Below, piece after piece: positions 13,651 to 25,323 of a DNA stretch of 64,000 bases. The notes under the pieces are model-generated. The model was not told the origin of the DNA and did no database searches. It worked only from the letters and a program-made list of their open reading frames with translations. This DNA comes from Hemileia vastatrix. Its lineage: Eukaryota; Basidiomycota; Pucciniomycetes; Pucciniales; Zaghouaniaceae. Each line of letters opens with the position of its first letter. Positions within the stretch are counted from its first letter, which is position 1. Both the position numbers and the translations under genes were made by a program. The DNA is taken from positions 17,499,185 through 17,563,184 of the forward strand of contig JASXTE010000004.1 of NCBI GenBank assembly GCA_030280995.1. Direction: 5' to 3'.

Positions 13651-14240
13651 GTAGTAGGGTGCAAGTCTTCTTTAGTTAATCTAGTATTCCTCATAAACAT
13701 TTCCAACTTATTTTTGGCCAAAAATCAGGTGGAAAGTTTGTCCATATCAAATTACTTCTAATGCCATGATTGACTAAAAATTGATTCTGATTGCCATATA
13801 GGGAGTTGATCCCATATGACTGGATCTGGCAAAAGTGTCACCACAATTTTTGATAAACTTAAGTTTGAAAATTTTATGATGGAAAGTAATTGCAAGTCTT
13901 CTTCATTTCATAAAGTAATCCTCATGAAAATTTCCACCTGTATTTTGGCCAAACTTCAGGTGGACACTTTGGCCCTATTAATTTAATTCTAGTTCCATGT
14001 TGATAAAAAACTGATACTTATTGCCATATATAGATATTAAACCCATCAGACTGTTCCTTTCCAAAAGTGTCTACCTGAATTATGGCTAAACCTCAGTTGG
14101 ACACTTTTATGATTCATAGTAGCTAGGGCAAAAGTATTCTTCAGTTAAATTGGTATTCATAATAAATTTATCCTCCTGAAGTTTAGCCTAACTTCAGGTG
14201 GACAATTCCGGAAAGCACCAGTTAGTAACTATCCATCAAA
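13480..14240. repeat. Short degenerate units (175-240 bp spacing) at the right end of the array
   Basis: Palindrome relics at about 13596, 13830, 14063 and 14240 are only 240, 233 and 175 bp apart. These units keep the palindrome flanks (GTTGATCCCATATGACTG, TTTATGATGG) but lack the ~370-bp AT-rich segment present in the 608-bp units. They may be the ancestral short form or deleted copies. Confidence 0.7.
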
Positions 14241-14400
14241 AAAGTGTTCACTAAAATTTTGGCTAAACTTGTGGTGGACCCCTTTGATCAGCCACAGTCA
14301 GATGAGATCAACTCTTTAGATGGAAATGAGGATGATGTTTTGGTCAATCATGGAAATAGAAGTAGTTTGATGTGGCCAAGTTACCCCCCTGAAGGTCAGA
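14200..14400. repeat. Inverted terminal unit of the satellite
   Basis: The block CAGTCAGATGAGATCAACTC and what follows, to about 14380, is the reverse complement of the sequence that precedes the palindrome in every other unit. To the left, ACTATCCATCAAAAAAGTG is the reverse complement of the usual right flank. The unit therefore lies in opposite orientation. The plus-strand ORF at 14244-14435 is the same peptide that the other units show on the minus strand. Confidence 0.75.
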
Positions 14401-14439
14401 CAAACCTCACAAGGACACTTTTTAGCAGGGAGTAACTGA

Positions 14440-14960
14440 GAAAATCCATTTATCAGAAGGAAAATATTTTATTGGATAGATGCCAAGGTTTCATACTTGT
14501 GTTTTATGGTCAGTATTAATTTTGAAAGTTTCTGTCCAAGCAATTTCATTGCCCATCATGACACATTTTGTTTTAAATGTTTCAAACTGCGTGATACAGT
14601 ATTAAGGTGTCACATAGTGTAATTGAGTTCTAGTAAGTGCCCTCCTATGATGCCTAAATTTAAAATTTAATATCTTACATAATAATTTTTTTTTATATAA
14701 ATTCATCAATATTTTATTTTATTATCAAATTTAATAGAGCAAGTATCCTGAATTATTATATATGCATAAGCTTAGGTTAGATCTTTTTGTGCTCAATTTG
14801 TGCTCAACAGAGGACCAAAATCAAGTTCTGGAGGATCAACTTGTGCATAATTTGGAATCAGTTGATATTCTGTCTATAATCAATCTGAGAATAAATGTAA
14901 ATCTAACTCTAATTTACTTATGTTTATAAAGTATTCATAAACCTGGCATAATTAAGGGAC
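14440..14960. other. AT-rich non-coding stretch
   Basis: No gene is seen between the satellite and the right arm of the flanking inverted repeat. Confidence 0.4.
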
Positions 14961-14964
14961 ACTC

Positions 14965-15022
14965 TAAATTTCAAGAGAGGGGATTGCTAGAAATTCACCC
15001 CTAGATTTCCCATGGTGATTAT
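14965..15022 (-). repeat. Right arm of the inverted repeat flanking the satellite region
   Basis: Reading the minus strand from 15022 gives CACCATGGGAAATCTAGGGG and continues in register with the left arm at 5128-5190. Confidence 0.5.
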
Positions 15023-15069
15023 TGTTATTTTAATAAGTTCTATCTCATTGCATTCTTCCAAATTATATT

Positions 15070-16797
15070 TATTAATAGACTTACTGCAGCCTTAAAATAA
15101 TTATTTACCTTTAAATTAGAATTATAATACTAATAAAAATAAAATAAACGTGTTTTATTTTAAAAATATGTTAAAAAGTTTAGTGTAATAAGTGATGCAG
15201 CTACAGGGGATTATACAAAGCCTTTTATAGGCAAAGGATCATCTGAAGCGCCACAAATGAGTAATTACAGAGCAGTAATAAAGTGAAACAAGAATATAAA
15301 AGAATATAACTAAAACATAGAGATTGAGAGAAAAACATGAAACAATAAACAAAACCCATGAGTAAGTAACCAATTTTCCCACCATAAGTTCCCAAAACAA
15401 TTAATTAAAATAATCAGTAACTAAGTAAGTCTGAAACATAAGAACAGTGATTAAAATAACCCAAAACAGATATTACAGTGAGATGTAAAGGGTTTAATCA
15501 AAACAAATAGAATTATTTTCATGCAAAAATCCATGTAATCAATTTAATTCAGTATAAAGAAAATTTAATTAATTGTTTTAACTATTTAATTAATTCAGTA
15601 ACTATTTTAAATGAAACAAATAATTAATTTAATGATATTCCAAATTTAAAGTGAGAATTTTAATACCATCTTATTAAATAAGTGTTTTAATTTATTTAAT
15701 AATTTTACTGACACAATTAAGGGTCAAAAAAGCGCCCAATATTATTGTTTAATAAGATATGTATGTCTTTATTTAATATATAATTTTAATTAATTAATTT
15801 AATTGCATTATAAGTTAATTTTACACTTATAATTTATAATATATGTTTATAATTAATAAATTATTAATTTATATTTATTAAATACATAAAAATGCGCCAT
15901 AATTTATAGAATATATATCATGCTTAATTTAAATGTATAAATAATTTATATAATAATAAAATTAATGTAATACTTATTATATATATTTAATAAAATAATT
16001 ATATCATTTCATTATGCAATATAATATTAATTTATATACATAATAAGCATATTTTTATGCCCTCTTTTAGTTCCATTAAATTGACATAAAATTTACTGGG
16101 ATCCTGGTATAGACTGGCTGAAAAGTTTCTTCAATGATTAAGGAAAATAGTCACTTTTAAGTGAATTAAAAAGTATACTATTTTTTACAAAAAAAATTTA
16201 TGTAAGTAATTAATTTAGTATAAAACATGAATAAAAAATTGTTTTAAACTATTTCATTAATTTAATAACTATTTTGAGTCAAAAAAATAATTAATTTAAT
16301 GTGATTACTAATCTTAAGTAAAAAATTTAATATTTTCTATTAAGTAAGTGTTTTAATTTAATTAATAATTTTTATGACACAGTTAATGGTCAAAAAAGCG
16401 CCCAATATTTATGGATAGTAAGATATGTATAAAATTCTTTAATAATTATATATAATTAATTAATTAATTAATTAATTTATAATTTAAATTTATAAATTAT
16501 AATTATAATATAATATTATATTAATTAATTAATAATTTAAAATTATTAAATACATTAAAAAGAGCCCATACTTTAAAGAATATAATACATTATTTATTTA
16601 TTTAATCGTATATACAATTTATTTATTAATAAAATTTATATAACTCTAATTTTAATTTATTATTTTGAGTTAGTTATGTAATTTTATTGTTCATTATAAT
16701 CTTAATTTACATACATAATAAAAATAAATATTTTCCCATTTTGAAGTCCAAAAAAATACTATAACTTTACTGGACTCCTGTTACAGCCTGGCTGACA
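15070..16797 (-). mobile_element. Tandem LTR-like repeat (minus orientation)
   Basis: Two copies of a ~670-bp block lie in direct tandem. GGTCAAAAAAGCGCCCAATA occurs at 15722 and 16387. The right ends read CCTGGTATAGACTGGCTGA (to ~16123) and CCTGTTACAGCCTGGCTGACA (to 16797). On the minus strand the second end reads TGTCAGCCAGGCTG, the same start as the LTR at 476. Reading on, a TATA-like TTTGCCTATAAAAGGC lies near 15220, matching TTTGCCTATATAAGGC of that LTR. It is best explained as related LTRs with a partial tandem duplication; no coding sequence is attached. Confidence 0.6.
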
Positions 16798-16799
16798 AA

Positions 16800-18480
16800 A
16801 ATCATCCTTTTTTTATCTGTTTTTATTTTTATTTTAATTAATTTTTATTTAAAAGAAATACTTTCATAATATTTTAATCTACATTATTTAAAGTCACACT
16901 TTCATAAACTATACATGTGTATGATTATTCATGGTCACTTTGTAATAGGGTAAGATGATATATTTCATAAAAAATATTTCTGGGATGTCAAAAGAATGGA
17001 AAAAAAAATTGAGAATTTAAAAAAAATTGATAATTTCATTTAAATCTATTAGTATTTAAATTATTATATTAAATAATATTAAGTTAATGAATTCAAATTA
17101 TGGTACATCATGGATAAAAATCTTTCCAATTTACATGGCATAAATGGATTTCATTAGATAATGTAAAATCTTAATACTATGATGCTCAAATAAAACCAAA
17201 ATTTTATTGAAAATATTCTTGAATAAGGGTTTGTAATTATTCAGGCTGAATGAAGTAGCACCTTCAATTTCACTTCTGGAAAATCATTTTGTCATGTTAA
17301 TTGTGGATGAAAAAAAAATTTTCATCCCAAAAAAATACATTGACATATAAATTTAAGATATGAAAATGTATTCAAATTTTTAAATATTATTTTCTTTTGA
17401 TATATTATTTACGCTTATTTTTTATTATGAGAAAAAAAATTGGCACCTGCTAGAATGTTCATATTATTTCCTGAAGTATAGAATTTCAGTTGGGGGGAGA
17501 CACCTTCTGGCATGTGAGATAACTTATTTTGGATGGATGTTGTTATATATACAGTAAATCGCATCCCAATTATGTTATTCATTAAAAAAAATTCATGTAT
17601 GTGAAAAATACTTACAAAAAATTTATCTGACTTTGTTCTTCAGTAATGTAAATTGGATTGGTGTTATTAATATGGGGGTATTTCTTTCCTTTTAAATTTT
17701 AAATTTGCAGAACCTTTTTTAATTTCAATGGATGCATAACTTATAGACATATTTTTTATGGAATATTAAATCAATAAGTCCCAAATATTAAAAATTTTGA
17801 TGGATTAGTGAAAACACATTTCTCTATGCACATTTATACTAGCTAAAATGATATTAAAATTATAGAACCTAGACCAAATTTTGATTTTGTAAGGGTTTAT
17901 TAAAATTATAAAATATATTCCTATAATTTTTTGGTAAATTTCATATTTCTCATGAATTGAAGCAGTGATTTTTGGCTACATAGGGTTTCAAAAATCAACC
18001 TGACTTTTAATCAAATCTGTTCTTCTTCTTAAAGAAAATTAAGAAAGTTTCTACTGATAAAGCTATATGCATAAATGATGCTTTACCATTTTGCTATGTT
18101 TATTCAAATTTATTCTTCAAATAAGTTCTATCAATATTAAAAGCTTAGATTCTGATTAGCTTATAATGGAAAATGAGATGAGTGAGTAAGATTATTAAAT
18201 GTAAAATTGTCTTCTCTTCCAAACCAGATTATCCATTCTTACAAGATATTAGTTACACCTGTGGAATTAGGCAAAAATACTATTTGAAATTTTCCAAGGT
18301 TTTTGGTTTAAATGAGGTATTTGTGTATTAGAAGGTGCTTACCATTTTAAATCTCTGTTGAATGAGTTACTGCTTAATCATATTTCCAAATTATTCAAAA
18401 TCATCTTTGGAACTTTTACCTGTACAAAGCTCAAGTACTTAAAATATGGTTCCTTGAAGGTTACTTTATAGATTACTCTA
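16800..18480. other. AT-rich non-coding stretch
   Basis: No coding region, repeat family or RNA gene was recognised. It may contain remains of the 5' part of element B, but no LTR matching 31134 was found. Confidence 0.4.
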
Positions 18481-18499
18481 TGATTTTTCATAAACAACT

Positions 18500-18888
18500 T
18501 GCCTGCCTTTGGTCTTTTCCTTCACCCTGGGCCTTGTCCAACCTCCCTCCAAGCGCTCATGAAACTAGCCATCCAAATTGACAATGAGTTCATGCATCAT
18601 CAAATTAATGGATGGAGTGGCACTTGTTAGTGGTGCAGCTATTCCCCGTCAAGAAGGGCCAGTGCCAGTGACCCAAATTCTATGGACATTGATGCATTCA
18701 ATGCATGTGGAGCTAGTTGAAAGAAAAGGCTATCTGATGAGGAATACCAGAGCCTTATGAGTAGAGGGATGTTCCTCCAATGTGGAAATGGTGGTCATCT
18801 AGAAAGGGAGTGTAAGGGGAAGATCAGGGCTAGTGAAGTGGGGGATAGTTCAAGTAGGGCTCAGGTAAAAAACAGTTCTCAGGAGTGA
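18500..18888 (+). pseudogene. Element B gag C-terminus relic
   Basis: Translation across stops gives LQALMKLAIQIDNEF, the motif that precedes the nucleocapsid in many chromovirus gags, then SDPNSMDIDAF, then RLSDEEYQSLMSRGMFLQCG, then GGHLEREC. This is a zinc knuckle whose first Cys has become Phe (FLQC-x4-H-x4-C). Several in-frame stops interrupt it. The N-terminal capsid half is not recognisable. Confidence 0.7.
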
Positions 18889-18959
18889 AGGTTTTTCCCT
18901 CTTTAATAAATATTAGAGGGAAATTATAAGAGGTATTTGGTAGAGGAATTATCAGCATG

Positions 18960-19110
18960 TAAGCCACTTGAAGTAAATGATAATTGTATTATATTAAACT
19001 TGAATTTAATGACCCTTGACACCACAAAAAATGTACAAGCCATACTGGACTGTGGGGCCACAGACTGTTATATTTCTAGAAATTTTTTATAGAGAAATAA
19101 AATGAAAAAA
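18960..19110 (+). pseudogene. Element B protease relic
   Basis: The stretch VQAILDCGATDCYISRNFL carries the retropepsin D-[ST]-G-A motif with Cys in place of Ser/Thr, followed by a stop. The remaining protease is lost. From here to about 20000 the sequence is out of frame and no domain is readable, although a short open frame (19432-19641) is present. Confidence 0.6.
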
Positions 19111-20009
19111 GAAAAATTGGACCACCCTATATGTCTAATTTTTTTTGACAGATCTCCAGGTGGGGGAGGAGAAGTAAGAGAAAAGTTTTTTAAAGGTTTT
19201 GGTGTGACAGAAGGGAGTCGCAGTGCAGGGAATATGTGACAAGCCTGAAAGACTAGTACAACATGGTACTGGGGATGACATGGCTACACCAATATAACCC
19301 ACAATTTGAGTGGAATGAAAGGGGATGCTGGCGCTAAAGTATTGGCCGCCTGGCCTCAAGAGGGGTCAGGGGCCCATCCTGGAAAGTCTTCTGATGTTTT
19401 GTCATAATATGTTGAATTTCCACCAGAACTGATGCTTCCTCTTGATTTTAAGAAGCAGGCTGGGGATGGGGAGCTAAAAAGATGCACTGGAAAGGAGCAT
19501 AAAGGGGGTAAAGTGCACCAAGAAGGGGAGAATGTGAAACAAAGAAAAGGGAAGGCGGAAGATGGAAGATGGAAAGGTGGATGGCGTAGAGAAAGCAATT
19601 GTCCCCTGATCTCTGTAGGGGTCAGGGGCTATTCATGGTGAGTCTCCTGGTGTTTCATTATCATCAGAAGACTTTCCAAAAGAACTGGTACTTTCTCTTG
19701 ATGCTAAGTTTCATGACTTTGAGGGTGCTCTGGAGGGAGAAGAGGAACTGGAATGTGATGCAACAGCTTGGAACATATCCGCTAAGATTGAAGCCAATGT
19801 TTATTCCATAAAGCCAGAAAAAAGCCTCAAGGAAATAGTCCCTGAAGCTTATTGGGAATTCTTACCACTGTTTATAGAGGGAGAAGTCAAGACCCTACCA
19901 CCTCATTGACTATACAACTTTGCCATTGATCTGATTCCAGGCATAACTCCTCAATTTAGCTGCATAATCCCATTTTCAAAATTGGAGTCAACAGCACTAA
20001 AAGATATGA

Positions 20010-21210
20010 TTGATTAAATTTAAAGAATGGTTTAATCAGAGAATCAAAATCTCCCTTGGCAGCTCCTGTGATCTTTTCAGGTAAAAAGGATGGGTCATTG
20101 AAACCATGTATGGATTTCAGAAGATTAAATGCACTGACAGTTCAAAACAGATATCCCCTTTCCTCTAACTAGTGAGTTAATTGAAAGTCTGCTGGGAACA
20201 GAAATTTTGACATCCCTAGATCTCAGGGAAGGTTACCACAAAATACATTTGAAAGAAGGAGATTAACATAAACTGGCATTCTGCACTAAATTTAGTCATT
20301 TTGAATGGTTTTTAATGCCATTTGGTCCATGTAATGTGCATTCCACTTTTAAACACTTCACTAATAGAATATTCAGAGATAGAATAGGGATAGATGTGAT
20401 GGTGTACCTAGATGACATCCTGATTTACTCCAGATCAATGAATGATCACCAGATACATGTGAAAAACTCTTTGAAGCACTTGAGGGAGGCCCAAGTATGG
20501 TTAAAGACGGAGAAATGTGTCTTTTCAGTGGGTAGTTTCCCCTACCTCGGCATGATCATTTCAGAGAATAGGGTGCAAATAAACCAGGAGAGAGTAAAGA
20601 AAGTACCAGAATGGCTGACACCAACATCAGTAAAGGAGCTCCAGTAATTTATAGGCTTTGCAAAATTTTACTGCCATTTTATTGAAAATTACTCCCACAT
20701 TTTACAACCATTGCACAACCTCACAAAGAAAGAAGTCAAGTTTATCTGGACAGGTATCCAACAAGATGTTTTTTACTACCTGAAAATACAATTTGTTACA
20801 GCCCCTATTCTTGTAATCCCTGACTTATTGAAGCCATTTTTTCTGGAATGTGACTGCTCATATTTTGCACTATGTGCATTATTATCCCAATACAATGCTG
20901 AAAATGCCCTGCACCCAGTATCATATTTTTCACAAACACTGCTAGGTGCCAAATGGAGCTATGAGATATATGATAAGGAGTTATTGGCACTAATTGAAGT
21001 GGTACACACCTGGCATCACTGCTTGTATGGAGGGCCTCAAAGACTAAAAGTTATTATTTACATGGATCATAAAAAATTGGAAAACTTCCTGACCACTAAA
21101 AAGTTAACTCCCTGACAAGCATTCTGGGTAGAACTGCTAAGTAGCATTAATTTTTTTGTTAAATTCTGACCAGGGAAGAAAATTGGCAAACCTGATGCGC
21201 TATCATAACA
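20010..21210 (+). pseudogene. Element B reverse transcriptase / RNase H relic
   Basis: Readable RT blocks are [38 protein letters not shown] (a frameshift follows), LMPFGPCNVHSTF and VMVYLDDILIYS with the catalytic YLDD at about 20404. Then come FPYLGMIIS and GFAKFYCHFIENYSH. The RNase H part has LECDCSYFALCALLSQ (first Asp kept), YEIYDKELLALIE (Glu kept) and IYMDHKKLENF (Asp kept). In-frame stops at about 20645, 21112 and 21207 and frameshifts near 20150-20300 break it. Confidence 0.85.
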
Positions 21211-21429
21211 TCCTGACTTGTGCCCAGCACCAGACCAGCTAAATACTGTTGGTGCTATGTTATTGAAGGGGGCCTTAAAGAGGGGGTAATCCTAGATGAG
21301 GTGAGGCTGTAAGATGAAGATTTTATGGAATGGGTAAGGAGGGAGCAGGAAAAGGGTGAGGCGGTTCAGGAGCTGGTGAAGGGGCTGTTATCAAGAGAGG
21401 TATTGGTAAGGAAAGGGTTGAAGAAGTAT

Positions 21430-22530
21430 CACCTAGAAGGGCAAGAGCTGTATTAGAATGGGAGGATAGTGGTGCCAATTGATGAAGAGCTCAAGAGGCA
21501 GGTAGCCAAATCTAGTCATGATTCAACAATGGCAAGAAATCCAGGACTTCTGAAGACTGTGGAGCTTGTGAATTGTAACCTTTACTGGAAGTCCATGAAG
21601 GCATATGTCCACTGCTATGTAGCAGCATGCAACTCTTTCCAGAGGAAAAATATTAGCCCAAAACAATCTTACTAACCCCATTGAATATATCCAAGCAGCC
21701 ATGGAAGGAACTCTCTAATGATCTTATAGTGGAGTTACCCAGGTCATAAGGAAAGAATTCTATCCTCACAGTAGTTGACTGCTGCACTAAGATGGCCTAC
21801 TTTTTTCCCATCACTACCAAGGTTACATCAGAGGGGATTTCAAACTTAATGTTGGTGCATGTCTGGAAATTAAATGGATTGCCTATAATTATAGTATCAG
21901 ATAATGGAATTACTTTTAACTCTAAGCTGTTAAAAGAAATGTATAAGCAACTGAATATTAAGCCCATCTTGTTAACAGAATGGAATCCACAGACTGACAG
22001 CCAATATGAAATAGCAAATAAGGAAATTGAACAATACTTGCACCACTCTATTAACTATTAGCAAGATAATTGGGTACAGCTGTTACCATTAGCTGAATTC
22101 TCATGCAACAACTGGACACATGCTGCAACAGGCATGTCACCATTCTATGCTAACTATGTATATCACCCAACATTCTCAATCGGTACCCCATCCATGTTAC
22201 AAGTCCCAGAAGTGGAAGAGCAGATCCAAAGAATATTGAGTATATGTCAAGAACTAGATGTGGCTCTCAAGTTATCTCAACAATCAATGAAGCATCATCA
22301 CAATCAAGTAAGGACTCAGCATTGGGCGCTACAGGTAGGTGAAAAGCTTTGGTTAAGCTCATGTTTTCCTTCCACATTTTGTTCCAGCACTAAATTAGAT
22401 CACAAGAATTTGTGGCCATTCAAAGTCAAGCACAAGGTATCTGAATCAGCTTATGAACTGGAGCTACCAGTCTCAATGAGGCAATTACATCCAGTTTTCA
22501 ACATTTCATTGCTCACAGAGCACAAATAAG
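21430..22530 (+). pseudogene. Element B integrase relic
   Basis: The H2C2 zinc domain has lost two ligands: HDSTMARNPG (second His is Asn) and CNSFQR (last Cys is Phe). The catalytic core keeps D (LTVVDCCTKMAYF), D (IIVSDNGITFNS) and E (PQTDSQYEIANKEI). The tail ends LHPVFNISLLTEHK before a stop. Internal stops lie at about 21673, 21747 and 22060. It is non-functional, but the lineage (chromodomain Ty3/Gypsy) is clear. Confidence 0.85.
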
Positions 22531-22630
22531 ATACAATTTCAGTACTCCTATAAGAGCCACCAATGCCAATCCAAGTGGGAAATGAAGAGAATTTGAGGCG
22601 AAAAAGGTTTTTTCTAAGAGGTTTTACAGG

Positions 22631-23369
22631 TGTCACCGGACGACCTACGCACAAGGTCGAGGATGTTCCTGAAAGTGAGATGAGGAATTTAGAGACTTCT
22701 TCGAAGCACAGAGGAATGATTCGAAGGTAACTCAAAGTAAGAGCTACAGGTTCGAGGTTCGTTCGAGAAGAATTATAGACTAGTTTCAAAGGTAATAGTA
22801 ATTCTTAAGTCTCACGAAGGGTTGGAAACTCAATAATCAAAGATTTAGGATTTAGAAATGAATATTGAGAAAATAAAAGAAAGATACAATAACAATGATT
22901 TTAACTTTAAAGATTTACCACTATTAATGTAAATACGATTTTATAATTTAATTCTAAGGAATATTGAACCAAATACCCAACCCCTTTTATATCCTTTGTT
23001 CCTCCTCGCATTGACCTCCCTTCCATTGACCATTACTAACATACACTTAGACCCTCTTCGCTAAATATCCGTCCATTCTCAATTTAACCCTTTTTAATTA
23101 ATTAACAAAACTTTAATGAAAACTACTACTGTACTATTTCGTTGAACCTAGCGCTGTGCGTCGCTTATTGAAAAGGACTAAGGCACCCTATTGGGAGATT
23201 GACTAATTTAGATTTAGAGTTTAGGCTAGCGCAGTTAAATAGTAAGTACACAAAGGAAAATCGCAGTTGCTATGGAGAATTGCTTTCTGCGCTTCGAGTA
23301 TAGATTTAGGACTCGATATTATTGATTTAATGAGCTGCTTTTGCCTCGAGTGTCACGTAGCGCGTGACA
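22631..23369 (-). repeat. Element C 3' LTR
   Basis: 739 bp, aligned to the other LTR with 16 substitutions, 7 of them at CpG dinucleotides. The bases just inside (minus strand ...TACCCGGGCATC) are not a clean polypurine tract. Confidence 0.95.
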
Positions 23370-23479
23370 GATGCCCGGGTATAATAATTGCGAACTCCGA
23401 TGAGCTTGAGCCATCTTCCCACACTAGTTTCCCTTCTTCTAATAATTTTTTCCTCACTTATTAATTTCTCTTTTTTATA

Positions 23480-24410
23480 ATGAACTGCCCCACTCCCACA
23501 CCTACGCCTCCACACCCTAAAGCGGATGGGGGAATAATCACGCGACAGTTTTCACAAACTTGCACGGCTTGTGAAAGCATGGAGTATTTCTGTGTCGAAA
23601 GTACGGCGACTCGAGGCCCTCGCCAGAAATGCGAGTTTTGCCATTGGCGACGAGTGGCGTGCAATGCATTGACGAAGAACACAGAAATTGAAAAGCGATT
23701 TACCAAGACTAAGTTTTGGGTAATCCCTAAAACCAAAGAGGTGGTCGAAGACATTTGGGATGTCTCGATTGAAGATGAACAATCGGTGGGGGAAAATGAT
23801 AAGGAATTAAATAACGAGATCTCAACTTGGGTAACCCAGGCCATGAGTTCAAAGCGAGGTGTCGAGGAAGAGGTCGACGAGTTGGTGGAGGAAGATGAAG
23901 ATGAAGTCCCGGTTCCAGGGCGGGCACCCAAGAAACGACGGGTGGTCATCGAAGACGACAAGGAGGAGAGAGAGGCAGAGGTCGAAGTGGCGCCAAGGTT
24001 ATTTTTAGAGCCTGACCCCATCTTCGAGGTAAGTTTTAATTGTTATTTTTTAAGGATGAAGTTACTGATGAGTTATGTTTAGACATCAAATACCCTCAAA
24101 GAGCCAATTGGGGAGCCTGCGCCGGTTATACCAACTGAGGCAAACCCTCCGGCCACGGAAGTAGTTGAAGAACCTGAAGACACCCTGGACCAGGTGTGGT
24201 CGACGAGTAAGGTTTGCGGAAGAGTTATGTGGAGAAGTCGACACAATTATCGACTCTGCTTCCTTCGACGTGGCAGAGGAGCTCTTGGAGATTGGAGAGG
24301 TGGTTCCGGTAGGAGAGGAGGAGGTATTTGAGAAATGCAGGAAGGAGATAAGGGTAGTTTTGGAGAAAATGAAAAGATTGGTTCGAGAGAAATTAAAAGA
24401 AAAGATTTGA
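23480..24410 (+). CDS. Antisense six-cysteine (Zn2Cys6-spaced) protein gene inside element C
   Basis: It lies between pol and the 3' LTR on the strand opposite to gag-pol. Exon 1 (23480-24028) starts ATG AAC TGC. A 54-bp intron with donor GAG|GTAAGT and acceptor TTTAG follows (24029-24082), and exon 2 continues in phase to about 24205. Cysteines are C28-x2-C31-x6-C38-x12-C51-x2-C54-x6-C61, exactly the spacing allowed for fungal Zn2Cys6 DNA-binding clusters, though the usual basic residues between the first Cys pairs are missing. A very acidic middle holds a nuclear-localisation-like APKKRRVVIE. The C-terminus is helical and charged (VFEKCRKEIRVV, LVREKLKEKI). A one-base frameshift near 24205 is needed to reach the final stop. 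It starts 111 bp inside the LTR edge, so an LTR-borne antisense promoter is possible. The function is unknown. Confidence 0.7.
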
Positions 24411-25323
24411 AATGAAAAAGAGATGTAAAGAAGTAGAAAAAAAATTGTATTTTAGTTTTATTTTATTTATTTTTTTTTTTTTATTGTAGGTGAATATTAT
24501 TAATTTTATAAGATTTGGGAGAGAGAGAAAAAGAAAGAAGAAGTTTAAAATAGATAATTTTTAGAATTTTGAAAGAAGAATTTTAAAGAAAGAAAAAGGT
24601 TGTTTAATTGAAGGAAGTTTTAATGTTTTTAAAAGGAAAATTTTATGTAGGAAAAGAGAGAGAAAAAGAAATGGTTTTCTGATTGAGATGAGTTTGTTAA
24701 ATTGAGGATTTAATGAAAGAATTTTTTTTTTTTTTTTTCAAAAGAAATTTTAGTTGAAAAGAGAGGAAGAAGAAAGAAAAGAAAAAAACAGAATTTAGAA
24801 TTTAAGAGAATTTGAAAAGAAGAATCATTTGTTTTGAAGAATTATTATAGGGAGATTTAGAGGTTGAAGTTAAGTTCGAGGAAATGGTCGTGTCGTACAA
24901 GATTTGATGATTCGAAGGAAAGAAAGTTTTTAAAGAGAGAATAAATTTTTAGAAAAGAAATTTTTAAAGAGAATTTTAATTTTAAGAAAAGAATGTATTT
25001 AGAGAATTGAAAAAGAAAAGAAAGAAAATATTTAGAGAGATTTAAGAGTTTTTTTAGTTTATTTTATTATTTATGTTTATTCTATTTATTTATTTTATTT
25101 TATTATTTTTTTTTATTATTTATTTTTATTCTATTTATTTTATTTTATTTTATTTAATTTTGATTTTGATTTTACTTTTAGTTGGTTTTTGAGAAAATTT
25201 TATAGAAGGAGAAGAAAGAAAAAAGAAGAGAGAAAAAAGAAAAGAAACAAGGCTAAGAAATTTAAGATGTGTTTTAGATTTTTTTATGAGAAAAATAAAG
25301 AAAGAAAAAAAGAAAAAGAAATT
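24411..25323. other. Purine-rich / T-rich low-complexity spacer of element C
   Basis: The plus strand is mostly A and G (runs such as gaaagaagaagaaag) with T-rich tracts (tattttattttatt) near 25050-25160. No coding signal is seen. Confidence 0.6.

Noticed and set aside
9876..14435. Similar small peptides in several satellite units
   Set aside because: They are translations of the palindrome and its flank, vary in length between units and lack consistent starts. Peptide similarity follows from DNA repeat similarity.
23461..24021. 186-aa Ser-rich minus-strand ORF within element C
   Set aside because: It is the complement of the acidic plus-strand gene, has no domain, and lies downstream of the pol stop.
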